Source: Streptomyces sannanensis (GTDB taxonomy: Bacteria > Actinomycetota > Actinomycetes > Streptomycetales > Streptomycetaceae). Taken from it: DNA of 64,000 nt. Position numbers and translations under genes: made by a program. The DNA lies in the NCBI RefSeq assembly GCF_039536205.1, contig NZ_BAAAYL010000001.1, positions 5,952,001 through 6,016,000 of the forward strand, read 5' to 3'. The notes below the pieces were generated by a model. That model searched no databases. It had not been told where the DNA came from and saw only the letters and a program-made list of their open reading frames with translations. Below, one piece after another: positions 44,153-54,249 of the stretch. Positions within the stretch are counted from its first letter, which is position 1. Every line of letters begins with the position of its first letter.

Positions 44153-44974
44153 TCAGAGACCCGGCGGCACGTGCCGCGGGCGGCCGTTGCCGCGGGTGAG
44201 CGTGTAGCCCCAGATGCCCGCGAGGGCGGCGAGGGCGGCACCGCCCGCGGTCCACAGCCAGCGGCTGGACCACCAGCCGGAGGACCAGCCGTCCTCGGGC
44301 TCCACCGAGGGGCCCGAAGCCGGGACCAGCGGCTCGGCGAGGGAGCCGTCGACGGACGAGGCGCCGCCCACGTCGTCCGTGGTGGCCGAGACCTCGGCGC
44401 TGACGGGCAGGCCGAGGTCCTGGTCGGGCGCGTCGGTGACCGTCAGGCGGATGTAGTACGCCCCGGGCAGCGGGTCGTTGGCCCAGGGTTCGGACCAGGC
44501 ACGGACCGTGCGCAGGGCGCAGGACAGCTCCACGGAGGCGGCCCCGGCCGGGGCCGACTTGCTGTTGCTGCCGTAGCGGCAGGCCTGGTGGCGGCGCAGT
44601 CCGTCGTAGACGTCGAGCTGCCAGCGGTGGGAGCCGTGGCGGGTCGCGGCGTCGGGCAGCTTCACAGTGGCCCGTACGGTCGTCCGGTCCTCGGCGTCGG
44701 CGGGGAACTGCCAGTAGAGGTAGTCACCGGTCGAGGCCTGGGCCGTACCCGACTGGCCGGGCCGGATCACGGTGGCGGTACGGAAAGAGGTGCCCGCCTC
44801 GGCCGGGGCCTTGGCCGTGTCCTCGTCGGTGCTGCTGCCGGTGCTCCGGCTCGTGTTCTGGCTCGGTGAGGACGTCGAGGAGGCGGAGGGCGTTTCCTCC
44901 GCCGTGCAGCCCGCGAGCCCGAGCAGCGCCGTGCCGGCGACCAGGGCCGCGGCCAGGGTACGTACGGTACGCAT
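44153..44974 (-). CDS. Lipoprotein with C-terminal membrane anchor
   Basis: 273 residues. The N-terminus has a lipobox (ALLGLAGCT). A long Ser/Thr-rich linker and a beta-rich domain follow (VIRPGQSGTAQASTGDYLYW, LQLDVYDGL-like RWQLDVYDGLRRHQACRYG, GAYYIRLTVTDAPDQDLG). A single TM helix near the C-terminus (LWTAGGAALAALAGIWGYTL) ends the protein. The middle domain resembles pre-peptidase-type beta-sandwiches. Its ATG overlaps the stop of the upstream VWA gene, so both are made together. The function is unknown; a surface complex is likely. Confidence 0.7.
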   Translation of the reverse strand: MRTVRTLAAALVAGTALLGLAGCTAEETPSASSTSSPSQNTSRSTGSSTDEDTAKAPAEAGTSFRTATVIRPGQSGTAQASTGDYLYWQFPADAEDRTTVRATVKLPDAATRHGSHRWQLDVYDGLRRHQACRYGSNSKSAPAGAASVELSCALRTVRAWSEPWANDPLPGAYYIRLTVTDAPDQDLGLPVSAEVSATTDDVGGASSVDGSLAEPLVPASGPSVEPEDGWSSGWWSSRWLWTAGGAALAALAGIWGYTLTRGNGRPRHVPPGL

Positions 44975-46248
44975 CAGTTGGTCCTCCAGACGGACACGCG
45001 CCAGCGCGACAGCCAGCCCCACACCAGTCCGGCCAGGAAGCCGGCGAGCACCAGCACGCCGAGCAGCCACCAGCCGTGGCCCAGGCCGAAGAAGGCGGCG
45101 TCGGACCCGTTGTCCGGGCCGTCCACGATGTCGACGGTCAGCTCGAGGGGCAGACCCGGGGCGGTCTTGACGGCGGCCGGCGCCGAGAAGGAGTTGCTCA
45201 CCCGCAGGCAGACGGTCTCCGCGGCCGCCTTGTCGGCGTCCGCGCCGTCGATGTCGGGCTTCGGGTAGCGCAGACCGGTCGAGATGACGTCCGTACGGCC
45301 GTCACCGGCGGCCTCGCCGCGTACGATCTCGCGCCCGTGCACGGTCGAGGCGCGCAGCATCACGCCGTAGTCCGGGTTCACGGCACGGTCGGCGGCGATG
45401 CTCACCGAGGCGCGCAGTTCCTGTCCGGGCAGCATGTCCACCCGGTACCAGCGGTGCTCGGCGAACTTCTCGCGGTCGGTGTAGAGGCCCGGCTTCAGTT
45501 GCGGGGCGTCCTCGCAGCGGTCCGCGCCCTTGGTGGCGACCGGCGTGACGGTGGGTTCGGCGGCACGGTCGATCAGCTGGCTGACGCGGTCGGACAGTTC
45601 GTCCTTGTGCTGGACCGAGGTGTACGTACCGCCGGTCGCCTCGGCGATGCACATCAGCTGTGCGCGCATCTTGGCGTTCGGGACCAGACCGAGCGTGTCG
45701 ATGGTGAGATGGATGCCCCTGGCGGCGATCTCGCGGGCCACCTCGCACGGGTCGAGCGGGGCGCAGGTGTCCTCGCCGTCCGTGATGAGGACGATCCGGC
45801 GGGTGGTGTTCCCGCCCTCCAGGTCGTCGGCGGCACCCAGCAGCGCGGGCCCGATCGGCGTCCAGCCGGTGGGTGCGAGGGTGGCGACGGCGGTCTTCGC
45901 CTCGGTGCGGTCCAGCTTGCCGACCGGGTAGAGCTGGCGGGTGTCCTTGCAGCCCTTCTTCCGGTCGTCGCCGGGGTAGTCGGCACCGAGCGTACGTATG
46001 CCCAGCTCGACCTCCTCCGGCACCGCGTCCAGTACGTCGTTGAACGCCTGCTTGGCCGCGGACATCCGGGACTGGCCGTCGATGTCGCGTGCCCGCATCG
46101 AACCGCTGACGTCGAGGACCAGTTCGACCTTGGGTGCTTCCTTCTGGGCCGGCTCGCCGTCCGCCCAGGCAGGGACCGTGACGATCCCGCCCGTCAACGT
46201 GACCAGCACACCGCACACCGCGGCCGCCAGTCGCTTTCTTGTGATCAT
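44974..46248 (-). CDS. Exported VWA-domain membrane protein
   Basis: 424 residues from ATG 46248 (428 from ATG 46260). A signal sequence (LAAAVCGVLVTLTGGIVTVP) is followed by a von Willebrand A domain with the MIDAS motif DVSGSMR and VLITDGEDTC, so it binds a divalent metal and probably a protein partner outside the cell. A second beta-domain (RWYRVDMLPGQELRASVSIA) resembles the one in the following lipoprotein. A C-terminal TM helix (WWLLGVLVLAGFLAGLVWGW) anchors it. The cell-surface role is not established. Confidence 0.8.
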   Translation of the reverse strand: MITRKRLAAAVCGVLVTLTGGIVTVPAWADGEPAQKEAPKVELVLDVSGSMRARDIDGQSRMSAAKQAFNDVLDAVPEEVELGIRTLGADYPGDDRKKGCKDTRQLYPVGKLDRTEAKTAVATLAPTGWTPIGPALLGAADDLEGGNTTRRIVLITDGEDTCAPLDPCEVAREIAARGIHLTIDTLGLVPNAKMRAQLMCIAEATGGTYTSVQHKDELSDRVSQLIDRAAEPTVTPVATKGADRCEDAPQLKPGLYTDREKFAEHRWYRVDMLPGQELRASVSIAADRAVNPDYGVMLRASTVHGREIVRGEAAGDGRTDVISTGLRYPKPDIDGADADKAAAETVCLRVSNSFSAPAAVKTAPGLPLELTVDIVDGPDNGSDAAFFGLGHGWWLLGVLVLAGFLAGLVWGWLSRWRVSVWRTN

Positions 46249-46340
46249 CCGCCGGATCATATTGACCGCGCCGACCGCTGCCCAACTCGGCCACCGGTGA
46301 CCGGCCGTGATTGTCAGAGCCTTCCGCTACGGTGCGGGTC

Positions 46341-47039
46341 ATGGCGAACTTCGTACTGATCGCAGGGGCGTGGCTCGGAGCGTGGGCGTGGGACGAGGTG
46401 GTGCCGGAGCTGCGTGCGGGCGGCCACGGCGCCCACCCGTTGACGCTGTCCGGCCTCGCCGACAGGCAGAACGTGCCGGCCGGGCAGCGGACCCATGTGC
46501 AGGACATCGTCAGCGAGGTCGAATGCCTCGATCTGCGTGATGTCGTCCTGGTCGGGCACAGCTATTCGGGCATCCCGGTCGGTCAGGCCGCCGAGCGGAT
46601 CGGCGACCGGCTGGCCGGTGTGGTCTTCGTCGACTCCAGCGTTCCCACCGACGGTGAGTCGTTCGTCTCGGGCTGGCCGGGCGGCCGGGCGATGGTGGAG
46701 GCATCGATAGCCGCGACCGGGGGCTACTGGGCGCCCCTGACCGAAGCCGACTGCGAAGGCCAGGGGCTCACCGACGAGCAGATCGCGCGGATCGTGGACG
46801 GCTCGACGCCGCACCCGGGCGCCACGCTGACCGAGCCGGCCGTGCTGGTGCGCCCGCTCGGCGCGCTTCCGGCGACGTACGTCAAATGCCTGCTCGACGG
46901 CGCCGAGCCGAGCGACGACGTGGCGGCACTGCTGACGAGCGAGCACTGGAGGCTGGTGGAGATGGACACCGGCCACTGGCCGATGTTCTCCCAGCCGCGC
47001 AAACTGGCGCGCATCCTGCTCGACGCGGTTGCGATGTGA
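46341..47039 (+). CDS. Alpha/beta hydrolase
   Basis: 232 residues. The motifs FVLIAGAWLGAWAWDEVVP, VVLVGHSYSGIPVGQAAERI (nucleophile Ser) and MDTGHWPMFSQP (catalytic His) give a complete fold of the plant-esterase-like (methylketone/pheophorbidase) type. The ten-residue in-frame extension upstream lacks a ribosome-binding site. The substrate is unknown. It converges with the GNAT gene, leaving only 7 bp. Confidence 0.85.
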   Translation: MANFVLIAGAWLGAWAWDEVVPELRAGGHGAHPLTLSGLADRQNVPAGQRTHVQDIVSEVECLDLRDVVLVGHSYSGIPVGQAAERIGDRLAGVVFVDSSVPTDGESFVSGWPGGRAMVEASIAATGGYWAPLTEADCEGQGLTDEQIARIVDGSTPHPGATLTEPAVLVRPLGALPATYVKCLLDGAEPSDDVAALLTSEHWRLVEMDTGHWPMFSQPRKLARILLDAVAM

Positions 47040-47046
47040 GTTCGGT

Positions 47047-47826
47047 CTAAGCGGTGTACAGGTAGGGGGTGGTCGTACTCAGGGGCACGAAACCGAGCCG
47101 CTGCAGGATGGGGCGGCTCTGCTCGGAAGCGTCGACCTGCACATATCGGTAGCCGCGCTCGGCGGCGATACGGGTACGGAAGGCGACCAGGGCCCGGTAG
47201 ATGCCCTGGCCGCGCCAGGCCGGCACGGTGCCTCCACCCCAGAGGCCGACGAAATCGGTGCCAGGGTACAGCTCCATCCGCGCCGCGGAGACCGGCAGTT
47301 CACCGGCCATGGCGACGACGGCGACGACTGTGTCCGGGTTCCCGGAGAGCTGGGCGAGCAGTTGCTGCTTGAAGCGATCCGCGTTCCCGCCGAACGCCTG
47401 CTTGTGAACGTCCGCCACGAGCTCGACCCCGGCCGGGTCGGTCACCGGGAGCAGATGGACCCCCTTGGGCAGTTCGGCCTCGGCGGGCAGCCCGGCGACC
47501 TCGGCGACCAGCAGCGTCTCCTCGGGCTCGGGCTCGAATCCGGCCGCCAGCAGCCGCTCCGTGAGGTCGGTGGGCCGGTCATGGGAGTAGAGCTTCCACT
47601 CGAACTCGTTCCCGGCAGAGGCGAAGTGCTCCACCTGCGCCGCGATCGCCGCGTCCGCGGTGTCCTGGTCCAGGTCCGACCAGATCACACCGTTCCAGCC
47701 GCTGCTGTCCGCCGCGGTCTGCCGCACCACGCCGTCGGCCCGCTCGACGACGGCCCCGGGGCCGTCGGGCTGCGCATTCCGTCTCATCTGCTGGTCGTAC
47801 GCCGCCAGCACCGCATCCTTGTCCAT
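47047..47826 (-). CDS. GNAT-family N-acetyltransferase
   Basis: 259 residues. The C-terminal GNAT domain shows TVVAVVAMAGELPVSAARME, the acetyl-CoA loop GTVPAWRGQGIYRALVAFR, and YRYVQVDASEQSRPILQRLGF. The N-terminal third is a second, degenerate GNAT-like or helical domain with WNGVIWSDLDQDTADAAIAA. It transfers an acetyl group to an amine of an unknown small molecule or protein. GGGGTGGCGGG precedes ATG 47826. Confidence 0.82.
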   Translation of the reverse strand: MDKDAVLAAYDQQMRRNAQPDGPGAVVERADGVVRQTAADSSGWNGVIWSDLDQDTADAAIAAQVEHFASAGNEFEWKLYSHDRPTDLTERLLAAGFEPEPEETLLVAEVAGLPAEAELPKGVHLLPVTDPAGVELVADVHKQAFGGNADRFKQQLLAQLSGNPDTVVAVVAMAGELPVSAARMELYPGTDFVGLWGGGTVPAWRGQGIYRALVAFRTRIAAERGYRYVQVDASEQSRPILQRLGFVPLSTTTPYLYTA

Positions 47827-47953
47827 CCCGCCACCCCAGCATCGGCCGGATGAATACGACAACCGGATTTCTCGGGGCGGGCCCTGCGCATGAGCAGGAA
47901 AGGGGGCGTCCCTCGGCGTTGTGTGCGACTTTCGCCGGACGAAGTCGACGTGA

Positions 47954-49381
<1,428 letters not shown>

Positions 49382-49388
49382 CGACACC

Positions 49389-49429
49389 CCGGGCCGATGC
49401 ACGGCGGGCGGCACCCGGCACCGGCCCGG
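49389..49429. terminator. Weak hairpin between converging gdhA and GH15 genes
   Basis: CCGGGCCG (49389-49396) and CGGCCCGG (49422-49429) enclose 25 bases that can fold further (GCGGGCGGCAC region). It is the only candidate terminator in the 54-bp gap. Confidence 0.4.
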
Positions 49430-49435
49430 CGCGCG

Positions 49436-51274
49436 TCAGCCGAGCGCGCGGTCGAGGTTGAACGCCGCGCTGATCAACGCCAGGTGGGTGAAGGCCTGCG
49501 GGAAGTTGCCGCCCTGTTCACCGGTGCGGCCGATTTCCTCGGCGTACAGACCGAGATGGTTGGCGTAGGTGAGCATCTTCTCGAACGCGAGCCGCGCCGC
49601 GTCGATGCGGCCCGCGCGCACCATCGCCTCGACGTACCAGAACGAACAGATCGAGAAGGTGCCCTCGTCGCCGCGCAGCCCGTCCGGGCTGGCTTCCGGG
49701 TCGTAGCGGTAGACGAGGGAGTCGGACACCAGATCCTCGGTGAGCGCGTCGAGCGTGGACAGCCATTTCGGGTCGGTGGGGGCGATGAACTTGGCCAGGG
49801 GCATCATCAGAACCGCGGCGTCCAGGACGTCGTCGTCCTGATGCTGGACGAAGGCCTGCCGTGCGGGAGACCAGCCGCGGCGCATGATCTGCTGGTAGAT
49901 GTCGTCGCGGGCCTGCCGCCAGCGGGGGATGTCGGCCGGCAGACCACGGTGGGCGGCCATGCGCATGGCCCTTTCGATCGCCACCCAGCACATCAGCCGC
50001 GAGTACAGGAAGTTCTTGCGTCCGCCGCGGGTCTCCCAGATACCCTCGTCGGGCTGGTCCCAGTTGACGCAGACCCAGTCCACCAGGGCGCAGACCCCGT
50101 CCCACATCTCGCTGGAGATGGGCTGCCACTTGTCGTAGAGGTAGATGGCGTCGACGAGTGCCCCGTAGATGTCGAGCTGCAGTTGGTCGGAGGCGGCGTT
50201 CCCGACCCGTACCGGGGCGGAACCCCGGTACCCCTCGAGGTGGTTCAGCTCGCGTTCGGTCAGGTCGCTGCGTCCGTCGATGCCGTACATGATCTGCAGT
50301 GGCCCCGAGGCACCGTCGCCGCGAAGGTCGATGTGCGTGTGGATGAACTGCATGAACGCCTCGGCCTCTTCGGTGAACCCCAGCCTGAGCAGGGCGTAGA
50401 CGCAGAACGCGGCGTCGCGGATCCATACGAAGCGGTAGTCCCAGTTGCGCTCGCCGCCGATCTGCTCGGGGAGGCTGGTCGTCGGCGCCGCGACGATCGC
50501 ACCGGTCGGGGCGTAGGTGAGCAGCTTCAGTGTCAGGGCCGAGCGGTGCACCATCTCGCGCCACCGGCCCCGATAGCGGGAGCGGGAGAGCCACTTCCGC
50601 CAGAAAGCCACCGTTGCCGCAAACTGGTCCTCCGCCTCCTCGTACGCGCACCCACGCGGCGCCACATCGTCGCCGAGTCGGTCGAGGGCGAAGACCGCGC
50701 TTTCGCCCTCCAGGAGCTTGAACTGCGACCACGCATCGTGGTCGTCGCAGTCGAGCGGCACGGTCGCCGTCAGTGCCAGCGACAGCGTCGGGCTCCTGAA
50801 GAGCGCCCTGCCGTGCTCCAGCGACACGGTGTGCGGCTGGGCCCCGTAGTCGAACCGGGGGGCCACCCGTGCCCGGAACGGGATCGATCCGCGCACGCAG
50901 AGCACCCGCCGGATCAGCCGGTGCCGGTCGGCCTCGTGCGGGTCGCCGACGACGGGCATGAAGTCCTGGATCTCGCCGACCCCGTCCTCGGCGAAGAACC
51001 GAGTGATCAGCACATTGGTGTCGGGGAAGTAGAACTGCCTCGTCCGCGCCGGTACGTCGGCCGTGAGTTCGAACGCCCCACCCCGGTCGGCGTCCAGGAT
51101 CGAGGCGAAGACGCTCGGCGCGTCGAAACGGGAGGGGCAGTACCAGTCGATGGTGCCCTGGGTGCTCACCAGGGCCACACTCCGCAGATCGCCGATCAGT
51201 CCGTGGTCGGCGACCGGGGGGTATCGGAAGGTGTCCGCCGGGCCCGGGCGGTCACCTGGCCTCGCAGCTGTCAC
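49436..51274 (-). CDS. Glycoside hydrolase family 15 protein (trehalase/glucoamylase-like)
   Basis: 612 residues from GTG 51274, with GGCAGGAGG six bases upstream. An N-terminal beta-sandwich (DHGLIGDLRSVALVSTQGTI, DWYCPSRFDAPSVFA) is followed by an (alpha/alpha)6 barrel with GGERNWDYRFVWIRDAAFCV (substrate-binding Trp/Arg/Asp), WDQPDEGIWETRGGRKNFLYS (catalytic Glu region) and FSICSFWYVEAMVRAGR. This subgroup includes actinobacterial trehalases. There is no signal peptide, so it is cytoplasmic. Its promoter region abuts the MITE at 51333, which may have changed its expression. Confidence 0.88.
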   Translation of the reverse strand: MTAARPGDRPGPADTFRYPPVADHGLIGDLRSVALVSTQGTIDWYCPSRFDAPSVFASILDADRGGAFELTADVPARTRQFYFPDTNVLITRFFAEDGVGEIQDFMPVVGDPHEADRHRLIRRVLCVRGSIPFRARVAPRFDYGAQPHTVSLEHGRALFRSPTLSLALTATVPLDCDDHDAWSQFKLLEGESAVFALDRLGDDVAPRGCAYEEAEDQFAATVAFWRKWLSRSRYRGRWREMVHRSALTLKLLTYAPTGAIVAAPTTSLPEQIGGERNWDYRFVWIRDAAFCVYALLRLGFTEEAEAFMQFIHTHIDLRGDGASGPLQIMYGIDGRSDLTERELNHLEGYRGSAPVRVGNAASDQLQLDIYGALVDAIYLYDKWQPISSEMWDGVCALVDWVCVNWDQPDEGIWETRGGRKNFLYSRLMCWVAIERAMRMAAHRGLPADIPRWRQARDDIYQQIMRRGWSPARQAFVQHQDDDVLDAAVLMMPLAKFIAPTDPKWLSTLDALTEDLVSDSLVYRYDPEASPDGLRGDEGTFSICSFWYVEAMVRAGRIDAARLAFEKMLTYANHLGLYAEEIGRTGEQGGNFPQAFTHLALISAAFNLDRALG

Positions 51275-51332
51275 ATCAGCCTCCTGCCGGAGAGCGGTCC
51301 GCCGCGGAGTGGCCCACGTCGACAGCGCCAGT

Positions 51333-51510
51333 CTAGGGCGTGTTTCGAAAGTAGCGTCGTCCGCCCGGAGGGCGGGGTCGGGGGCGTCTGGTGCGTGCGA
51401 TCGCAAGGCGGAGGGAGGAGAGCGCAGCGGGCTGCGCCGACGACCGACAACGCGGCGAGCGTGCGTGCCGGGCGTTCCCGACCAGGCGGGACTTTCGAAA
51501 CACGCCCTAG
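51333..51510. mobile_element. 178-bp MITE
   Basis: Perfect terminal inverted repeats of 20 bp, CTAGGGCGTGTTTCGAAAGT at 51333-51352 and its complement at 51491-51510, bound a non-coding interior. TA-containing CTAG ends point to mobilisation by an IS5-family (IS427-like) transposase, absent here. It sits about 60 bp upstream of the GH15 start. Its right end was later hit by the IS1182-family element. Confidence 0.75.
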
Positions 51511-51569
51511 AAGACTCATGAAGATCTTGTTGAGGGGCTGTCCGGCCGGAGGCCGGGCGGCCCTTCTGG

Positions 51570-53183
51570 TCATCCGGTGGCCGGGGCGAGGTGCCAGGTG
51601 TCGCCGGTGCGGGTGAGTCCGAGGTTGATCAGTCGGCGGAGGTTGAGGGCGGCGGCTCGGGTGTGGAGCCAGGTGTCGTTGGCGATGGTTCCGCGGTAGC
51701 GGAGTTTGCGGTTGCCGTGGTGGACGAGCCAGGCGACGGCGCGTTCGACCGGTGGTCTCCAGCGGCGGTAGTCGGCTTGCCAGTCGGGGTCGGTAGCGGC
51801 CTGGCGGCGGGCGGCTGCGAGCAGGTCGTGGTGTGGGCGGATGGTCAGGATGCGGCCGGCCTTGGCCTTGGTGCACCGCTCGCGCAGGGGACATCCGGCG
51901 CACAGTTTCCCGAAGGCCGCCTTGCGCTGGTGGTGCTGTCCGCCGGGGTCTGACAGGGGGACCGTGTGTCCAGCGGGGCAGGTCACCGTGGCGGCGGCGG
52001 TGTCGATGGCGAAGTCGTCCAGGGTGAAGCCGCCGGGGACGGCCGCCCGTAGCGGGGCGGGCTTGAGGAACAGCCGGTGCCCTGCGTCTTCGAGGGCCTG
52101 GCGGGCCTCGCCGGTGGAGTAGGCGGTGTCGCCGAAGGCGTCCACCGGCCCGTCCTCCTCGGCGAGAAGGTCCAGGCCGACGGTGGCCTCGTGGTGCTCT
52201 GGGCCACTGCCGGGCCGCAGGGCGACGGCGGTGTATAACCCGGTCTCCGGCTCGATGGCCAGGTGGGCCTTGAAGCCGTCTTGCTGGTGGGTGCGGGTTT
52301 TGTGGATGTGCCGGGCCTCGGGGTCGACGGTGGAGACCATCCGGTCCTGCGCGGTGCCACGGGTGATGCGCCAGCGCCCGTCGCGGCCGTCGGAGTCCTC
52401 GGCGGGTTCGACGTCTTGCCCGGCGACCAGGGCCAGGATGCCAACGGCATTCGCGGCCTTCTCGCCCAGCTCCTGCTCGGGCAGATGCCCGAGCAGCCTG
52501 AGCGCGTCACTGACCAGGGCATCAACAAGCGTGGCGCGGGCCTGCTCGTCATTCCAGGCGATCCTTGGTTTGCCCGGGTCGCTGTAGTCATGCGCGGTGC
52601 ACTGCACGGCTGCCACCTCAGCGGCCCCGGGGACCTCGCGAATTACCGCGCGGACGGCGGCGATGATCTGGGTGACGGTGTCCTGGGTGGCGACCGCATC
52701 GTCCAGCACCGTGGAGTCCAGCGCCCGCCGGTGCTTGCCCTTGAGGACACCGGTGGCCTTCACCACCTCGCGCACCGTCTCGAAGACACGGTTCGGCCGC
52801 ACCGAGCGGGCCAGCCGGCGCCGGAAGTAGGCCAGCAGCGACGGATCGAACGCCATGTCGTGCAGGCCCAGCCCGCACGCGGCCTTCCACCTCAGGTCAC
52901 ACCGCAACTCCTGGACCGTCTCGAAGTCCGACAGCCCGTTAAGGGCCTGCAGCGTGATCGCCGCGGCCAGGATCTGCGGCGGCATGCTCGGCCGCCCGTT
53001 CGCCGACGGGTACATGTCCTCGAACGTCTCCGCCGGGAACAGCGCGCCGCGATGCTCGGCCAGGAACGCGAACACACTGCCTGCCGGGATCAACTCCCGG
53101 CAGGTCTCCCACACATCCGGCCCGACCGTCTCCCCGGCCCATTCCCCCATCACCACGAGAAAGAGTCTGGCCCCGCCGCTCAC
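51570..53183 (-). CDS. IS1182-family DDE transposase
   Basis: 537 residues (526 if ATG 53150 is used). The N-terminal targeting domain reads FAFLAEHRGALFPAETFEDM, MYPSANGRPSMPPQILAAAI and RWKAACGLGLHDMAFDPSLL. The DDE core includes ALDSTVLDDAVATQD, FKAHLAIEPETGLYTAVAL and DAFGDTAYSTGEARQALED. A CPLRERCTKAKAG zinc-like segment and the YRRWRPPVERAVAWLVHHGN end match the DUF4372/DDE_Tnp_1_6 layout. No frameshift is present. Transcription from the MITE side is blocked by a hairpin in front of the gene. Confidence 0.92.
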   Translation of the reverse strand: MSGGARLFLVVMGEWAGETVGPDVWETCRELIPAGSVFAFLAEHRGALFPAETFEDMYPSANGRPSMPPQILAAAITLQALNGLSDFETVQELRCDLRWKAACGLGLHDMAFDPSLLAYFRRRLARSVRPNRVFETVREVVKATGVLKGKHRRALDSTVLDDAVATQDTVTQIIAAVRAVIREVPGAAEVAAVQCTAHDYSDPGKPRIAWNDEQARATLVDALVSDALRLLGHLPEQELGEKAANAVGILALVAGQDVEPAEDSDGRDGRWRITRGTAQDRMVSTVDPEARHIHKTRTHQQDGFKAHLAIEPETGLYTAVALRPGSGPEHHEATVGLDLLAEEDGPVDAFGDTAYSTGEARQALEDAGHRLFLKPAPLRAAVPGGFTLDDFAIDTAAATVTCPAGHTVPLSDPGGQHHQRKAAFGKLCAGCPLRERCTKAKAGRILTIRPHHDLLAAARRQAATDPDWQADYRRWRPPVERAVAWLVHHGNRKLRYRGTIANDTWLHTRAAALNLRRLINLGLTRTGDTWHLAPATG

Positions 53184-53198
53184 GCGGCGGGGCCAGAA
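53167..53198. terminator. Insulating hairpin inside the IS end
   Basis: TCTGGCCCCGCCGC and GCGGCGGGGCCAGA pair perfectly around TCAC, just upstream of and overlapping the first codons of the transposase reading. IS elements often carry such a structure to stop read-through from outside and limit transposition. Confidence 0.6.
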
Positions 53199-53445
53199 CC
53201 CAAGATCTTCATGAGTCTTCTAGGTCCCGGCCGGCCGATCAGGCCCGGACAGGACCTGGTCGCGGGGCGTCGGCCGGCCTGTCCGACGGCGCTCGAGGAC
53301 CGGCACTCCGGGCGTGCCGGGCCCGCGGTGTCGGGCTGGCCCGAACGGGCGAACCGCGGCACGGCACGCCCGGCGCCGAACGGTCCGAGGGCACCGCCCC
53401 CGGGCACGCTGGGCGGGCCGACACCAGACGCCCCCGGAGGTATGC

Positions 53446-53925
53446 ATGCGCCGTGCTCGCGCCGCTTCGCTCGTCGTCGTCGCCATCGCCGCCCTCACAG
53501 GCGCAGTCGTCCCCCAGGACAGGCCCGAGGTGCTGAGGGCATGGACCCGGCCCACGAAGGCCGGCTACGACGCCTGGTACGCGGCCCGACAGAACCGGGC
53601 GGCCTGGAGCACGTACGAGTTCGACTGGACCACCGACTACTGCACGGCCGCACCGGAGTACCCCCTCGGATTCCCCTTCAAGAACGCCTGCGCGCGGCAC
53701 GACTTCGGCTACCGCAACTACCGGGAAGTCAACGCCTTCACCGCCAACAAGCGACGCCTCGACAAGGCCTTCCACGCCGATCTCAAGCGCGTCTGCACGG
53801 CGTACACGGGCAACAGGCGCACCTCGTGCGACGGCATGGCGTGGACGTACTACCACGCCGCCGTCCTCTTCGGACATCAGTCGGACGACGCCGTGACGCC
53901 CTACCCGGCGGACCCGACCGGCTGA
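53446..53925 (+). CDS. Secreted prokaryotic phospholipase A2
   Basis: 159 residues from ATG 53446 with GGAGG five bases upstream. A short signal peptide (RRARAASLVVVAIAALTGAV) precedes the mature enzyme. The active site is CARHDFGYRNY with the His-Asp dyad, and a Ca-binding segment TTDYCTAAPEYPLGFPFKNA. Four cysteines in the mature part make two disulfides, as in Streptomyces PLA2. It hydrolyses the sn-2 ester of phospholipids. The IS lies 225 bp upstream and may have replaced part of its promoter. Confidence 0.9.
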   Translation: MRRARAASLVVVAIAALTGAVVPQDRPEVLRAWTRPTKAGYDAWYAARQNRAAWSTYEFDWTTDYCTAAPEYPLGFPFKNACARHDFGYRNYREVNAFTANKRRLDKAFHADLKRVCTAYTGNRRTSCDGMAWTYYHAAVLFGHQSDDAVTPYPADPTG

Positions 53926-54057
53926 GCGTGCCCGGCGCGCGCTTCCAGCGCCTGGCCGGGGCCGTCGTGGCGGTCCGAGGTGTCCTGCCCTCGCCGGAGC
54001 GCTCTTCTGCGAACCGCGCCGCCGTTCCTGCAGCCTGAACCCGCCCCACCTGTACGG

Positions 54058-54188
54058 GCGCGATCGTCATGGTCACGCACGACGAGGGCGCCATCGAGGC
54101 GCTGCGCCCGGACCGGGTCCTGCTGCTGCCGGACGCCGACGAGGATCTGTGGAGCGAGGAGTACCTGGCCCTGGTCTCCCTTGCCTGA
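54058..54188 (+). pseudogene. ABC-F ATPase C-terminal remnant
   Basis: The codons VMVTHDEGAIEALRPDRVLL and LPDADEDLWSEEYLALVSLA, then stop, are the H-loop (VTHD) and tail of an ABC-F type ATP-binding protein. Everything upstream is missing. It lies 130 bp after the phospholipase gene, on the same strand. Confidence 0.65.
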
Positions 54189-54249
54189 GGCAAACGGTCT
54201 CGCCCCCGCGGTAGTCGAATGGAGCACATCCAAGACGAGGCCGCTCGGG

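Larger units (their letters stand above)
51511..53220 (-). mobile_element. Complete IS1182-family insertion sequence
   Basis: 1710 bp with perfect 19-bp terminal inverted repeats, AAGACTCATGAAGATCTTG (51511-51529) and its complement (53202-53220). It is flanked by 4-bp direct repeats CTAG (51507-51510 and 53221-53224), the target duplication typical of the family. The single transposase gene is intact, so the copy may be active and fairly recent. The left CTAG is the outer end of the MITE, giving a nested insertion. Confidence 0.88.
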
